11,451 nucleotides of DNA from positions 1-11,451 of the forward strand of contig JAEUHU010000460.1 in NCBI GenBank assembly GCA_016793305.1, written 5' to 3'. Shown here piece by piece: positions 1-6,616 of this stretch. The notes under the pieces were generated by a model. That model did not search any database, was not told where the DNA came from, and saw nothing but the letters and a program-made list of their open reading frames with translations. The first letter of the stretch is position 1. The number at the start of each line of letters is the position of its first letter. The translations under genes were made by a program, and so were the position numbers. The DNA comes from Planctomycetota bacterium. Its GTDB lineage: Bacteria > Planctomycetota > UBA1135 > UBA2386.

Positions 1-740
1 ACAAGACGTTCCTCGAGTCGTTCCTGATCGAGATCACCGCGCGCATCCTGCGCGCCGTCGACCCGCAGACGAAGAAGCCGATGGTCGACGTGATCGTCGA
101 CCGCGCCGGCCAGAAGGGCACCGGCAAGTGGACCAGCGAGATGGCGCTGCGCTACGGCATCCCGGCGCCGACGATGCACGCCGCGGTCGAGGCGCGCTGC
201 CTGTCGGCGATGAAGGAGCAGCGCACCGCCGCGCAGAAGCAGCTGCCCGGTCCCGCTGCGCAGGCGCCGGTGCAGGGCCTGCTCGACGCGGTGCGCGACG
301 CCCTCTACTGCAGCAAGATCTGCTCGTATGCGCAGGGGCTCGACCTGTTGGCCACCGCCGACGCGGACAAGAAGTGGGGCCTCGACCTCGGCGAGATCGC
401 CCGCATCTGGAAGGGCGGCTGCATCATCCGCGCGCGCTTCTTGCGCAGCATCCAGCAGGCGTACGGCAAGCAGAAGAAGCTCGGCAACCTGCTGCTCGAT
501 CCGGAGCTCGGCGGCTTCCTGGTGAAGAGCCAGGCGCATTGGCGCAAGGTCGTGGCAGTGGCCGCGGAACGCGGCGTGCCGACGCTGGCGATGGGCGCGT
601 CGCTCAGCTACTTCGACTCGTTCCGTCGCGGCTCGCTGCCGCAGAACCTGACCCAGGCGCAACGCGATCTGTTCGGCGCGCACACCTTCGAACGCGTCGA
701 CCGCCCCGCCGGCACGATGTTCCACCACGAGTGGCCGTGA
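1..740 (+). CDS. gnd: 6-phosphogluconate dehydrogenase, decarboxylating (C-terminal half; 5' end outside window)
   Basis: This cytosolic pentose phosphate enzyme oxidatively decarboxylates 6-phosphogluconate to ribulose 5-phosphate, producing NADPH. The reading frame is open from base 3, so 245 residues are visible and the N-terminal Rossmann domain lies upstream of the window. What remains is the all-helical C-terminal domain. It shows the GQKGTGKWT segment with the family's substrate-binding lysine (bases 111-137), the GGCIIRARFL segment with a substrate arginine (bases 415-444), and the tail FGAHTFERVDRP followed by FHHEW, which in the family supplies the Arg and His reaching into the neighbouring subunit's active site. 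The TGA stop ends at base 740, leaving 4 bp to the stop codon of the convergent lipoprotein gene. The family assignment is very secure. Whether the enzyme prefers NADP or NAD cannot be judged because the cofactor domain is absent. Confidence 0.96.
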   Translation, partial: KTFLESFLIEITARILRAVDPQTKKPMVDVIVDRAGQKGTGKWTSEMALRYGIPAPTMHAAVEARCLSAMKEQRTAAQKQLPGPAAQAPVQGLLDAVRDALYCSKICSYAQGLDLLATADADKKWGLDLGEIARIWKGGCIIRARFLRSIQQAYGKQKKLGNLLLDPELGGFLVKSQAHWRKVVAVAAERGVPTLAMGASLSYFDSFRRGSLPQNLTQAQRDLFGAHTFERVDRPAGTMFHHEWP

Positions 741-757
741 AGGACTAGTCCTTCGGC
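734..757. terminator. Palindrome over both stop codons of convergent genes; possible bidirectional terminator
   Basis: GAAGGACTAGTCCTTC at 739-754 is a perfect 16-bp palindrome. In RNA it would form a 6-bp stem (GAAGGA/TCCTTC) with a CTAG loop, readable in both directions. GCC (734-736) and GGC (755-757) could extend it across a 2-nt bulge. It contains the last two bases of the gnd TGA and all of the lipoprotein TAG. There is no T tract on either side, so intrinsic termination is uncertain. It may instead protect the 3' ends. Confidence 0.4.
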
Positions 758-1452
758 TGCTCGGCCGATGCCGGACCCGGTGCTGCCGCTGGTGCCGGTG
801 CAGCCGCCGGAGCCGTGGCCGGCACCACGGCCCCGAGCTTGCCGAGGGCTGCCGCCAGAGCCGCCTCGATCGCCGCGAGTTCCGAGCCGAACTGCCGGCC
901 GGCGGCCACGGCCTGCTGCAGCTGCGTCGCCCGCGGCGCCAACTCGGCCTCGAGCCGCGCCCGCTCCTGCTCGAGCGCGGCCGTGGCCGCGGTTCGCGCC
1001 GCCAGCGCCGCGGTCAGCTCGGCGTGGCGCGCCTCCCGTTCGGCGAGCTGTCGCTCGAGGTCGCGCAGCGGCTGCAGTTCGCGTTCGATCTGCAGCGCCC
1101 GCTCGACCGACGCGGCGAGCTCGTGTTCGGCGATGCGCACGAGCTCACGGCGGCGCACCACGTCGGCGCGCAGCGCGCGCAACGCGGCATCGAGCTGGAC
1201 CGACTCCACCTGCAGGGTCGCGGACTCCCGCTCGTACTGGCCGTCGGTCTGCCGCAGCACCTCGAGGCGGCGCTCCAGCTGCTGCCGTTCGGCCTCCCGC
1301 TCCCCCACCGCGCGCTGGCGCTTCGTCCGCGCCAACGAGCTCTCCGGGGGCACCACACAGGCCGCCGTCAGCACCAGCAGGGCGCCCCCGAGCCCCCACC
1401 TCGCCCGCCGACCGGAAAACGCTGCCGCGACACCTGGAGTCGTGGTTATCAT
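745..1452 (-). CDS. Coiled-coil lipoprotein, function unknown
   Basis: A 235-residue exported protein. The N-terminus has arginines at 15, 16 and 18, a hydrophobic stretch (about 20-31) and a Cys at 32 in LTAAC. This looks like a lipoprotein signal, although Thr at -3 is less usual than Leu. Residues about 42-205 are almost entirely charged/Ala/Leu heptad-like helix rich in Glu, Arg and Gln, predicting a long coiled coil. Residues 208-235 are a flexible Ala/Pro tail. It resembles the coiled-coil part of EnvC-like or TolC-associated periplasmic proteins, but no LytM or other catalytic domain follows, so I name no function. The start is supported by GAAGGG (plus-strand 1458-1463) 5 nt ahead of the ATG. 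It diverges from ndk, and its 3' end abuts gnd in convergent orientation. Confidence 0.82.
   Translation of the reverse strand: MITTTPGVAAAFSGRRARWGLGGALLVLTAACVVPPESSLARTKRQRAVGEREAERQQLERRLEVLRQTDGQYERESATLQVESVQLDAALRALRADVVRRRELVRIAEHELAASVERALQIERELQPLRDLERQLAEREARHAELTAALAARTAATAALEQERARLEAELAPRATQLQQAVAAGRQFGSELAAIEAALAAALGKLGAVVPATAPAAAPAPAAAPGPASAEQPKD
1447..1452 (+). promoter_or_regulatory. Candidate -10 element for ndk, overlapping the divergent start codon
   Basis: TATCAT matches the TATAAT consensus at five of six positions and would give a leader of about 30 nt before the ndk ATG at 1489. No convincing -35 element is seen 16-18 bp upstream. The hexamer coincides with the start codon of the minus-strand lipoprotein gene, so both genes would have to be controlled from a very compact 36-bp gap. 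It is a weak candidate based only on sequence match. Confidence 0.3.
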
Positions 1453-1488
1453 GTTCGCCCTTCAACTCGCAACGACCGCAGAGAACCC

Positions 1489-1956
1489 ATGGAACGCACC
1501 CTCATCCTGCTGAAGCCCGACGCCGTCCAACGCGGGCTCACCGGCCAGATCCTGAGCCGCTTCGAACAGAAGGGCCTCAAGATCGTCGCCATGAAGCTGA
1601 TGCAGATCACGCCGGAACTGGCCGCCAAGCACTACGAGGCCCACAAGGAACGCAAGTTCTACCCGGGCCTCGTCAAGTTCATGACCAGTTCGCCGGTGGT
1701 GGCGCTCGCCCTCGAGGGCATCGACGCGATCAAGATCTGCCGCACGCTGATGGGCGCGACGTTCGGCGCCGATGCGGCGCCGGGCACGATCCGCGGCGAC
1801 TACGGCGTCAGCCGCAGCTACAACCTGGTGCACGGCAGCGACAGCCCCGAGGCCGCCGCTCGGGAGCTCGGCCTGTTCTTCCCCGAGGGCCTGGTCAGAT
1901 ACGACTACGCGGCCGTCAACTGGATCTACGATCCGGTCGAGGAACTGAAGAAGTAG
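1489..1956 (+). CDS. ndk: Nucleoside diphosphate kinase
   Basis: This 155-residue enzyme moves the gamma-phosphate from ATP to other (d)NDPs through a phosphohistidine intermediate, balancing nucleotide pools in the cytosol. The family signature is complete: KPDAVQRGL with the conserved Lys9, RTLMGAT with Arg85, IRGDYGV, and NLVHGSDS with the catalytic His115. The length is close to the usual 140-150, with a few extra charged residues at the C-terminus. The ATG was chosen because MERTLILLKPDAV is the standard NDK N-terminus; the frame stays open upstream but that stretch lies antisense to the lipoprotein gene. A weak purine-rich AGAGAA precedes the start. The stop codon is 6 bp ahead of the next gene's ATG, so the two are very probably cotranscribed and may be translationally coupled. 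Confidence 0.97.
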   Translation: MERTLILLKPDAVQRGLTGQILSRFEQKGLKIVAMKLMQITPELAAKHYEAHKERKFYPGLVKFMTSSPVVALALEGIDAIKICRTLMGATFGADAAPGTIRGDYGVSRSYNLVHGSDSPEAAARELGLFFPEGLVRYDYAAVNWIYDPVEELKK

Positions 1957-1962
1957 TCCGCC

Positions 1963-3537
1963 ATGGCCGCGCACGGGCAGCCCCCCTCCGAAGGGCCGCC
2001 GCGCGGCTTGTCCGCCGCCGAGCTGGCCGCAGTCTGCTGCGAGCTCGCAGCCTTGCACGGTGCTGCAGTCCTGGACGCCACCCCGTTGGCCGTGCCACCG
2101 GGCGCCGACGACCTGTTGCTGGTGCTGCAGCCCAGGGCTGCCGGCGACGGGTCCCAGGATTCCCCCGCCAAGGTGTTCCTGCACGTGGCCCCCGGCGGCT
2201 CGCGCGCACGACTTTGCCCCACCACGCGCCGGTTCGCTGCCGAAGTGGCCGCGCGCGGCCCGGTCCGCGACCTGCTGCTGCGCGAGCTGCGCGGCGCCGA
2301 ACTGATGCGGGTGCAGGCCACGCCCGGCGAACGCCGCTGCGAACTGCACTTCCTCACCGCCACGGGCGACCGGCGCCTCGTCGTCGAGTTGTTCGGCGCA
2401 CGTGGCCTGTGGGCGTTGCTCGACGCCGAAGGACGCGTCGTCGTGCTGTCGCGGCCGATCGACACCGCCGTGCGCATGCTGCGGCCCGGCGACGTCTACG
2501 CGCCACCACCTGCGAACGAGCCCCGCCCTGGCACCAGCGCCACCGAGGCGCCTTCCCGCTTCGCCACCCCGGTGCTCGCCGCCGTCGACGCACACTACCG
2601 CCCGCTCGACGAAGCGCTCGAACGCACCGCCGAGCGGGAAGCGCTGCAGCGCGCCGTGCAGCGTGCGGTCGCGCGCGCCGAGGCCCAGGTCACCGGCCTG
2701 CGCACCCAGCTCGCCGACACCGGCCGCAGCGCGCGCCTGCGCCAGGACGCCGACCTGATGCTCGCCTACGCGCACACCGTGCCGCGGGGTGCGGCGGCGA
2801 TGACCATCGTCGATCCGGACAGCGGCGAGCCACGCACGCTGGCACTCGATCCGGCGCGCCCGGTCGTGGTGCAGGCGAAGTCGCTCTACGAGAAGGCGCG
2901 CCGCCTCGACGACAGCCGCAGCATGCACGAGCAGCGGCTCGCCGACGCGATCGTGGCGCGGGACCGGCTACAGCCCCTGGTCGAAGCTCTCGCGGGGCTG
3001 CCGACCGAGGCCGCGGAGCTCGACCGACGGCTGCAGCTGCTGCGCGACGAACTGCAGCGCCTGGGCCTCGTGCCGCGGCCGAAGCAGGTGCCGAAGGGCG
3101 GCGCCAGGAAGGCCGTGCCGGACGCAGGCGAGAACTTCCGCCGCTTCGTCTCCGCCGAGGGCTACCCGATCTGGGTCGGCCGCAACAACGAACAGAACGA
3201 CCGGCTGACGCTGCGCATCGCCAACGGCAACGACCTGTGGCTGCACGTCGGCGGTGGCCGGCCCGGTTCGCACGTGATCGTGCGCCTGCCGAAGCAGAAG
3301 ACCGCGAGCCTCGAGACCCTGCTCGACGCGGCTGTGCTGGCGGTGCACTTCAGCAAGGCGCGCGGCGAAGCCCGCATCGAAGTCGTCTACACCCAGAAGA
3401 AGCACGTTCGCAAGCCGAAGGGCCTGCCGGCCGGAGCCGTCGTGCCGAGCCAGACCAGATCGGTGACCGTGCACCTCGACGCCGAACGACTGCAGCGACT
3501 GCTGGCGTCCCAGCCGACGAACGACCGCGCGGAGTGA
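1963..3537 (+). CDS. rqcH: RqcH/NEMF/FbpA-family (NFACT) ribosome quality control protein, compact form
   Basis: In this family RqcH binds the 50S subunit carrying a stalled peptidyl-tRNA and recruits tRNA-Ala to add C-terminal alanine tails that mark the chain for degradation. The 524 residues read as NFACT-N (about 15-180), a Pro-rich linker (about 181-200), a coiled-coil middle region with two helices (about 205-257 and 306-365) enclosing the usual insert, and NFACT-R (about 391-505). NFACT-R is textbook: WVGRNNEQND (404-413), DLWLHV (424-429), GSHVIVRL (435-442), KPKG (484-487). NFACT-N is divergent. By eye, the family's Asp-Arg pair needed for tRNA-Ala binding aligns with Glu123-Arg124, and the helix-hairpin-helix domain normally following NFACT-N seems to be missing. 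GAAGAAG at the end of ndk (1947-1953), 9 nt before the ATG, can serve as ribosome binding site. Family membership is secure; tailing activity is inferred. Confidence 0.9.
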   Translation: MAAHGQPPSEGPPRGLSAAELAAVCCELAALHGAAVLDATPLAVPPGADDLLLVLQPRAAGDGSQDSPAKVFLHVAPGGSRARLCPTTRRFAAEVAARGPVRDLLLRELRGAELMRVQATPGERRCELHFLTATGDRRLVVELFGARGLWALLDAEGRVVVLSRPIDTAVRMLRPGDVYAPPPANEPRPGTSATEAPSRFATPVLAAVDAHYRPLDEALERTAEREALQRAVQRAVARAEAQVTGLRTQLADTGRSARLRQDADLMLAYAHTVPRGAAAMTIVDPDSGEPRTLALDPARPVVVQAKSLYEKARRLDDSRSMHEQRLADAIVARDRLQPLVEALAGLPTEAAELDRRLQLLRDELQRLGLVPRPKQVPKGGARKAVPDAGENFRRFVSAEGYPIWVGRNNEQNDRLTLRIANGNDLWLHVGGGRPGSHVIVRLPKQKTASLETLLDAAVLAVHFSKARGEARIEVVYTQKKHVRKPKGLPAGAVVPSQTRSVTVHLDAERLQRLLASQPTNDRAE

Positions 3538-3558
3538 GCGAACCGCTGCGGCGGTCGC
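3538..3558. terminator. Hairpin in the 39-bp gap between convergent genes
   Basis: GCG-A-ACCGC, loop TGCG, GCGGT-CGC forms an 8-bp GC-rich stem with one bulged A directly after the rqcH stop codon. It also precedes, in the opposite orientation, the stop of the TraB-like gene. It lacks a T tract, so it is a terminator-like structure rather than a canonical intrinsic terminator. Confidence 0.35.
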
Positions 3559-3576
3559 GCGGCGAGCCGTTCCCGA

Positions 3577-4794
3577 TCAGCGCGGGTTCATGCCGCCGCT
3601 GCGTTCCTCGACGAGCACGAGGTCGTCCTCGGTGCCGAGCACGCCGTCTTGACCGCCGCTCGCCACTTCCCAGCGTGTGCCGACCTGGCGCTTCCGGACC
3701 ACGTAGTCGTGCCCCCACGGGTCCTGCTTCGGTCCGGTGTAGAACGGATCCTTGCCCTCACGTGGCGCCGCCAGGTCCGCAACGGTGGGCAGCTGGCCGC
3801 GCCCGTGCTCGCGCCGCCACGCCTTCGCGGCCGTGCCGACCGCGCGCAGTTCTTCGCGGCAGCGTGTGCGCAGCAGGTAGAGCGCGCGGTCGAATTTGAC
3901 GTCGGGGCGCTTCTTGCAGTCCCAGGCCACCAGCCACTCCTGGCCGACCTTCTTCCAGCCGAGGTCCTCGACCAATCGCTTCTCCATGTGCGGCATGTGG
4001 GCGGCCCCGTAGTAGATGCCGATGCGCTTGCGACCCTTGCCGAGTTCGCGCGCCAACACCTGCAGGCACTTCTCGTTGCGGCCTTCGAGCAGAGTGCTGC
4101 CGCCGGCCCGAGCCATCAGCACCTCGGCCTGCTCGATCTGCTGGGCAGCCAGCATGCGCATCGTGTGCCGCCCCTCGCCCGAGCGAAATGCCTTCACGAG
4201 GTCGAACTGCGGTGCCGCCGGGGCTCGCTCACCTTCGTCGTCTCCGTCCGCATCGTCGCTCGCCGGGGGCTGCATGCCCGACAGCATCATGTCGACCAGG
4301 ATCGACAGCAGGCTCTCGCCGCGCTCGCGCATGCTGTCGGCGAACTCCTCCGGCGTCATGTCGGCGTGCACGAAGTTGCTCGCCTGGTAGTCGATCTCGT
4401 CGAGCTGGAAGGCGAGTTCGAGCGCATTCTTCATGCCGCGTTGCACCAGGCCCACCGGATTGAACCCCTCGTCGCGGCCCTTGGTCGGCCGGGTGTCCTC
4501 CGGCGCCACCAACTCGTAGAGCAGCACGTCGCACTCGGTGAAGCGGTCGTTCAGCGTGGCATAGCAGGCCGCATCGGCGATGTGCACGGCGCCGAACAGC
4601 CACAGCTTGACGCCATCCTTCTCGTAGACGGTGATCGCCGTGTCGAGGTGGCCGCCGTCGTCGACCGCCACGAACCGCATGAACTTGCTCGGCGTGCGCA
4701 GAGCCTCGTCGTCACCACCCTGCGCCAGCAGTGGCACTGCGAGGACGAACGGCAGCAGCAGGGCGGGAAGGCGACGGGGGGGCGTGGACCGCAT
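3577..4794 (-). CDS. Secreted TraB/GumN-like (Tiki-type) protein with a C-terminal GspG pseudopilin-like domain
   Basis: A 405-residue exported protein. The signal peptide (RR at 7-8, hydrophobic core 10-22) probably ends at LLA|QGG near residue 24. Residues about 50-285 are a TraB/GumN domain: WLFGAVHIAD with the GxxH motif (68-71), LLYELV (91-96), a conserved Arg-Asn (239-240), and GAAHMPHMEKRLVEDLGW (263-280) near the domain end. Family members related to Tiki are metal-dependent proteases, but no activity has been established for most bacterial ones. An acidic low-complexity insert sits at 178-195. Residues about 302-397 look like the globular part of a type II secretion major pseudopilin: amphipathic helix, GRGQLPT, QDPWGHDYVV (357-366), then SGGQDGVLGTEDD (379-391), the calcium-loop type ending, with no prepilin leader of its own. 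The ATG at 4794 was chosen for its signal peptide; the frame is open further upstream but overlaps the preceding gene. It lies 43 bp after the glycosyltransferase gene, probably in one operon. Confidence 0.85.
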   Translation of the reverse strand: MRSTPPRRLPALLLPFVLAVPLLAQGGDDEALRTPSKFMRFVAVDDGGHLDTAITVYEKDGVKLWLFGAVHIADAACYATLNDRFTECDVLLYELVAPEDTRPTKGRDEGFNPVGLVQRGMKNALELAFQLDEIDYQASNFVHADMTPEEFADSMRERGESLLSILVDMMLSGMQPPASDDADGDDEGERAPAAPQFDLVKAFRSGEGRHTMRMLAAQQIEQAEVLMARAGGSTLLEGRNEKCLQVLARELGKGRKRIGIYYGAAHMPHMEKRLVEDLGWKKVGQEWLVAWDCKKRPDVKFDRALYLLRTRCREELRAVGTAAKAWRREHGRGQLPTVADLAAPREGKDPFYTGPKQDPWGHDYVVRKRQVGTRWEVASGGQDGVLGTEDDLVLVEERSGGMNPR

Positions 4795-4837
4795 CGACGC
4801 ATGATCGTGGCCCCCGGCAAATGGGACAAGGAGCGAC

Positions 4838-6433
4838 TCAGGGGCGGCGCTCGACGTAGACGTGCACGCTCTCGTCCTTCGGTCCGACCCAGCACGGCAG
4901 GTGCTGGACCAGCTCGAAGCGCCGCTCGAGTTCGCTGCGGAACGCGCCGCTGGGGTCGTGCTCGACCAGCTCGGGCATCGTGACCACGACGCCCAGCAGC
5001 GCCCCGTCCGCGGCAGCCCGCTCGTGATGCCACTGCAGATGGGCCGCTGCTCCCGGCGCGTGGATCGGCGTCTTGCCGTCCTCGCCATGGCCTGGGCCGA
5101 ACATCCATTCCTCGATCGGCCACACCTGGTTCTTCGCGAACTGCTCGGGCACCTCGTCGGCATAGCTGCCAGGACGCAGGTAGTAGAGCAGGATCGGCTT
5201 GGCGACGGTCAGCACCCGCAGCGGCCTACCTGCCGCGCGCCGATGCAGTGCGTCGACCGCCACGTCGTAGGCAGCACGCTGGCCGCGCTGCTCGGTGTGG
5301 TAGCCGTAGAGGGCGACGAGCTGCTCCCCGAAGAGCAACGCCGCGACCAGCGCCCCAGCAGCCACGCCGAACCCACGCGAGCCCTGCCATCGCCGGGCGA
5401 CCGAGGCGAGCTGCACCGACGCGAACGCGGCGAGCCACAGCAGCGCTGGCAGTGCACACAGGGCGTAGCGCGCCGTCGCCTTGGCGAACTTGAACCCCAC
5501 CGCACTCAGCACGAGGAACGGTACGAGCGAGAAGCAGGCCAACAACAGCGTGCGCGCCGTGCCGAGCACCGATACCGCGGTCAGCGCCCCTACCGCCGCC
5601 GCAAGCAGCATGGTCGGACGGAAGTAGTAGGCACTGGTCTGTACGAAGTGCAGCAGGGACACGTCGTGCTTGCTCTTGCGGAACGCCTCGAATGGCAACC
5701 AACTGCCGATGTAGGGCAACGTCATGGCGAACGCACAACCCGCCAGCAGCAACCCCGCGACCCAGGGAGCGCGCCAGCGCGGCACACGGCGCAGCGCCAC
5801 GAACGCGACCACGGCGACCGCGAGGAGCCAGGCCGTCGGGTGACTCGTGGCGGCCACGGCGAGCGCGAGTGCCAGCGCGAGCAGATCGCGCAGCCGCCTG
5901 CCGGCGAAGTACGCGTCGGCCCGGTTCGCGGCGAGCACGGCCGCCGCGACGACCAGCGCGTAGCCGCGCGCACTCTGGCTCCAGAACACGTGCCACGGGT
6001 GCAGTGCCAGCAGCCACGCCGCGAGCAGAGCCGGCCACACGCCGACCAACCGCCGGCCGCAGAGCGCCAACAACGGCACCGTCAGGGTGCCGACGACCAG
6101 GAACGGCAGTCGCAGCGACCGGGGGTCCTCGCCGATCCAGCCGAGCCGCAACAGGGCGCGCAGCAACTGGAACGGCAGCGAGTACCAGACGCGATCCGCC
6201 CGCACGAACTGGTCGAGGGGCATCGTCGCATCGCGCCACGTGAACGCTTCGTCGACCCAGAGCGCCCATTCGCCGACGCCGAGCGTGCGCAGCCAGGCGC
6301 CGATCCCGGTCGCCAGCACCAGCAGCACGCCGTAGGTCCAGGCCGACGCCCGCCCCGGTACGCGCGCACCACCGGCAACGGACCAGGATCGGGACGGGAG
6401 AGGCATCGGCGGCTCGTCGCATCCATACCGCAT
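4838..6433 (-). CDS. GT-C fold membrane glycosyltransferase (family 39/ArnT-like)
   Basis: A 531-residue polytopic protein with about ten to eleven hydrophobic segments between residues 33 and 375 and a soluble C-terminal domain (about 385-531). After the first helix, LWVDEAFTW carries the Asp61-Glu62 pair in the first outside loop that marks GT-C enzymes using polyprenyl-phosphate sugars. LRLPFLVVGTLTVPLL followed by GRRLVG (108-131), SQSARGYAL (152-160) and RYALCALP (322-329) are also typical of family 39 members. The usual His-Pro-Pro-Leu-Tyr loop is replaced by WYSLPFQ (83-89). It should transfer a sugar outside the cytoplasmic membrane; donor and acceptor are unknown. The start could be the ATG at 6433 or a second in-frame ATG at 6406. 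Neither has a clear Shine-Dalgarno, and both precede the first helix. It leads the operon with the TraB-like gene. Confidence 0.87.
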   Translation of the reverse strand: MRYGCDEPPMPLPSRSWSVAGGARVPGRASAWTYGVLLVLATGIGAWLRTLGVGEWALWVDEAFTWRDATMPLDQFVRADRVWYSLPFQLLRALLRLGWIGEDPRSLRLPFLVVGTLTVPLLALCGRRLVGVWPALLAAWLLALHPWHVFWSQSARGYALVVAAAVLAANRADAYFAGRRLRDLLALALALAVAATSHPTAWLLAVAVVAFVALRRVPRWRAPWVAGLLLAGCAFAMTLPYIGSWLPFEAFRKSKHDVSLLHFVQTSAYYFRPTMLLAAAVGALTAVSVLGTARTLLLACFSLVPFLVLSAVGFKFAKATARYALCALPALLWLAAFASVQLASVARRWQGSRGFGVAAGALVAALLFGEQLVALYGYHTEQRGQRAAYDVAVDALHRRAAGRPLRVLTVAKPILLYYLRPGSYADEVPEQFAKNQVWPIEEWMFGPGHGEDGKTPIHAPGAAAHLQWHHERAAADGALLGVVVTMPELVEHDPSGAFRSELERRFELVQHLPCWVGPKDESVHVYVERRP

Positions 6434-6450
6434 GCACGGCAGAGCGCCAA
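6422..6450 (-). promoter_or_regulatory. Weak candidate promoter for the glycosyltransferase operon
   Basis: Read on the minus strand, TTGGCG (6450-6445) and TATGGA (6427-6422) are separated by 17 bp and resemble -35 and -10 hexamers at four and three positions respectively. Transcription would then begin after the ATG at 6433, which favours the start at 6406 with a very short leader. The match is weak enough to arise by chance. Confidence 0.18.
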
Positions 6451-6582
6451 TGCCGCAGTGGCACGACGCACCACGGTTCGGACGGACTCACGCCGAGACG
6501 GCCAGCGGCGCGGCTGGCGGCGATGCCATGGCGGACTCGTCGCGCTGCGAACGACACGCTGCGGAACCGTCCTGCAGCCCAG

Positions 6583-6610
6583 TTCCCAAGCACTTTCGGT
6601 GCGCTAGTCT
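6583..6610 (+). promoter_or_regulatory. Candidate promoter of the secreted repeat protein, possibly leaderless
   Basis: TTCCCA (6583-6588), a 16-bp spacer and TAGTCT (6605-6610) lie just ahead of the ATG at 6617. A -10 element ending 6 nt before the start codon is the spacing expected for leaderless transcripts. The only Shine-Dalgarno-like string, AGAGG (6611-6615), sits 1 nt from the ATG, too close for normal use. The rest of the 183-bp divergent gap (6434-6616) shows nothing recognisable beyond the weak opposing promoter candidate. Confidence 0.3.
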
Positions 6611-6616
6611 AGAGGC

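Noticed and set aside
1462..2928. Long minus-strand open frame opposite ndk and rqcH
   Set aside because: It is antisense to two genes with complete family motifs. The translation has no recognisable domain and no ribosome binding site.
768..3899. A very long plus-strand open frame (over 1000 codons) across the lipoprotein, ndk and rqcH region
   Set aside because: Its translation is Arg/Ala/Pro-rich low complexity with no domain signature, and it overlaps three well-supported genes in other frames. High-G+C DNA yields such frames by scarcity of stop codons.
4795..5163. N-terminal extension of the TraB-like gene by about 120 codons
   Set aside because: The frame is open, but the added residues are low-complexity Ser/Arg and overlap the glycosyltransferase 3' end. 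The ATG at 4794 gives a clean signal peptide.
4862..6607. Long plus-strand open frame opposite the glycosyltransferase
   Set aside because: It reads as Arg/Gln-rich sequence without hydrophobic or conserved blocks, whereas the minus strand encodes a clear GT-C protein.
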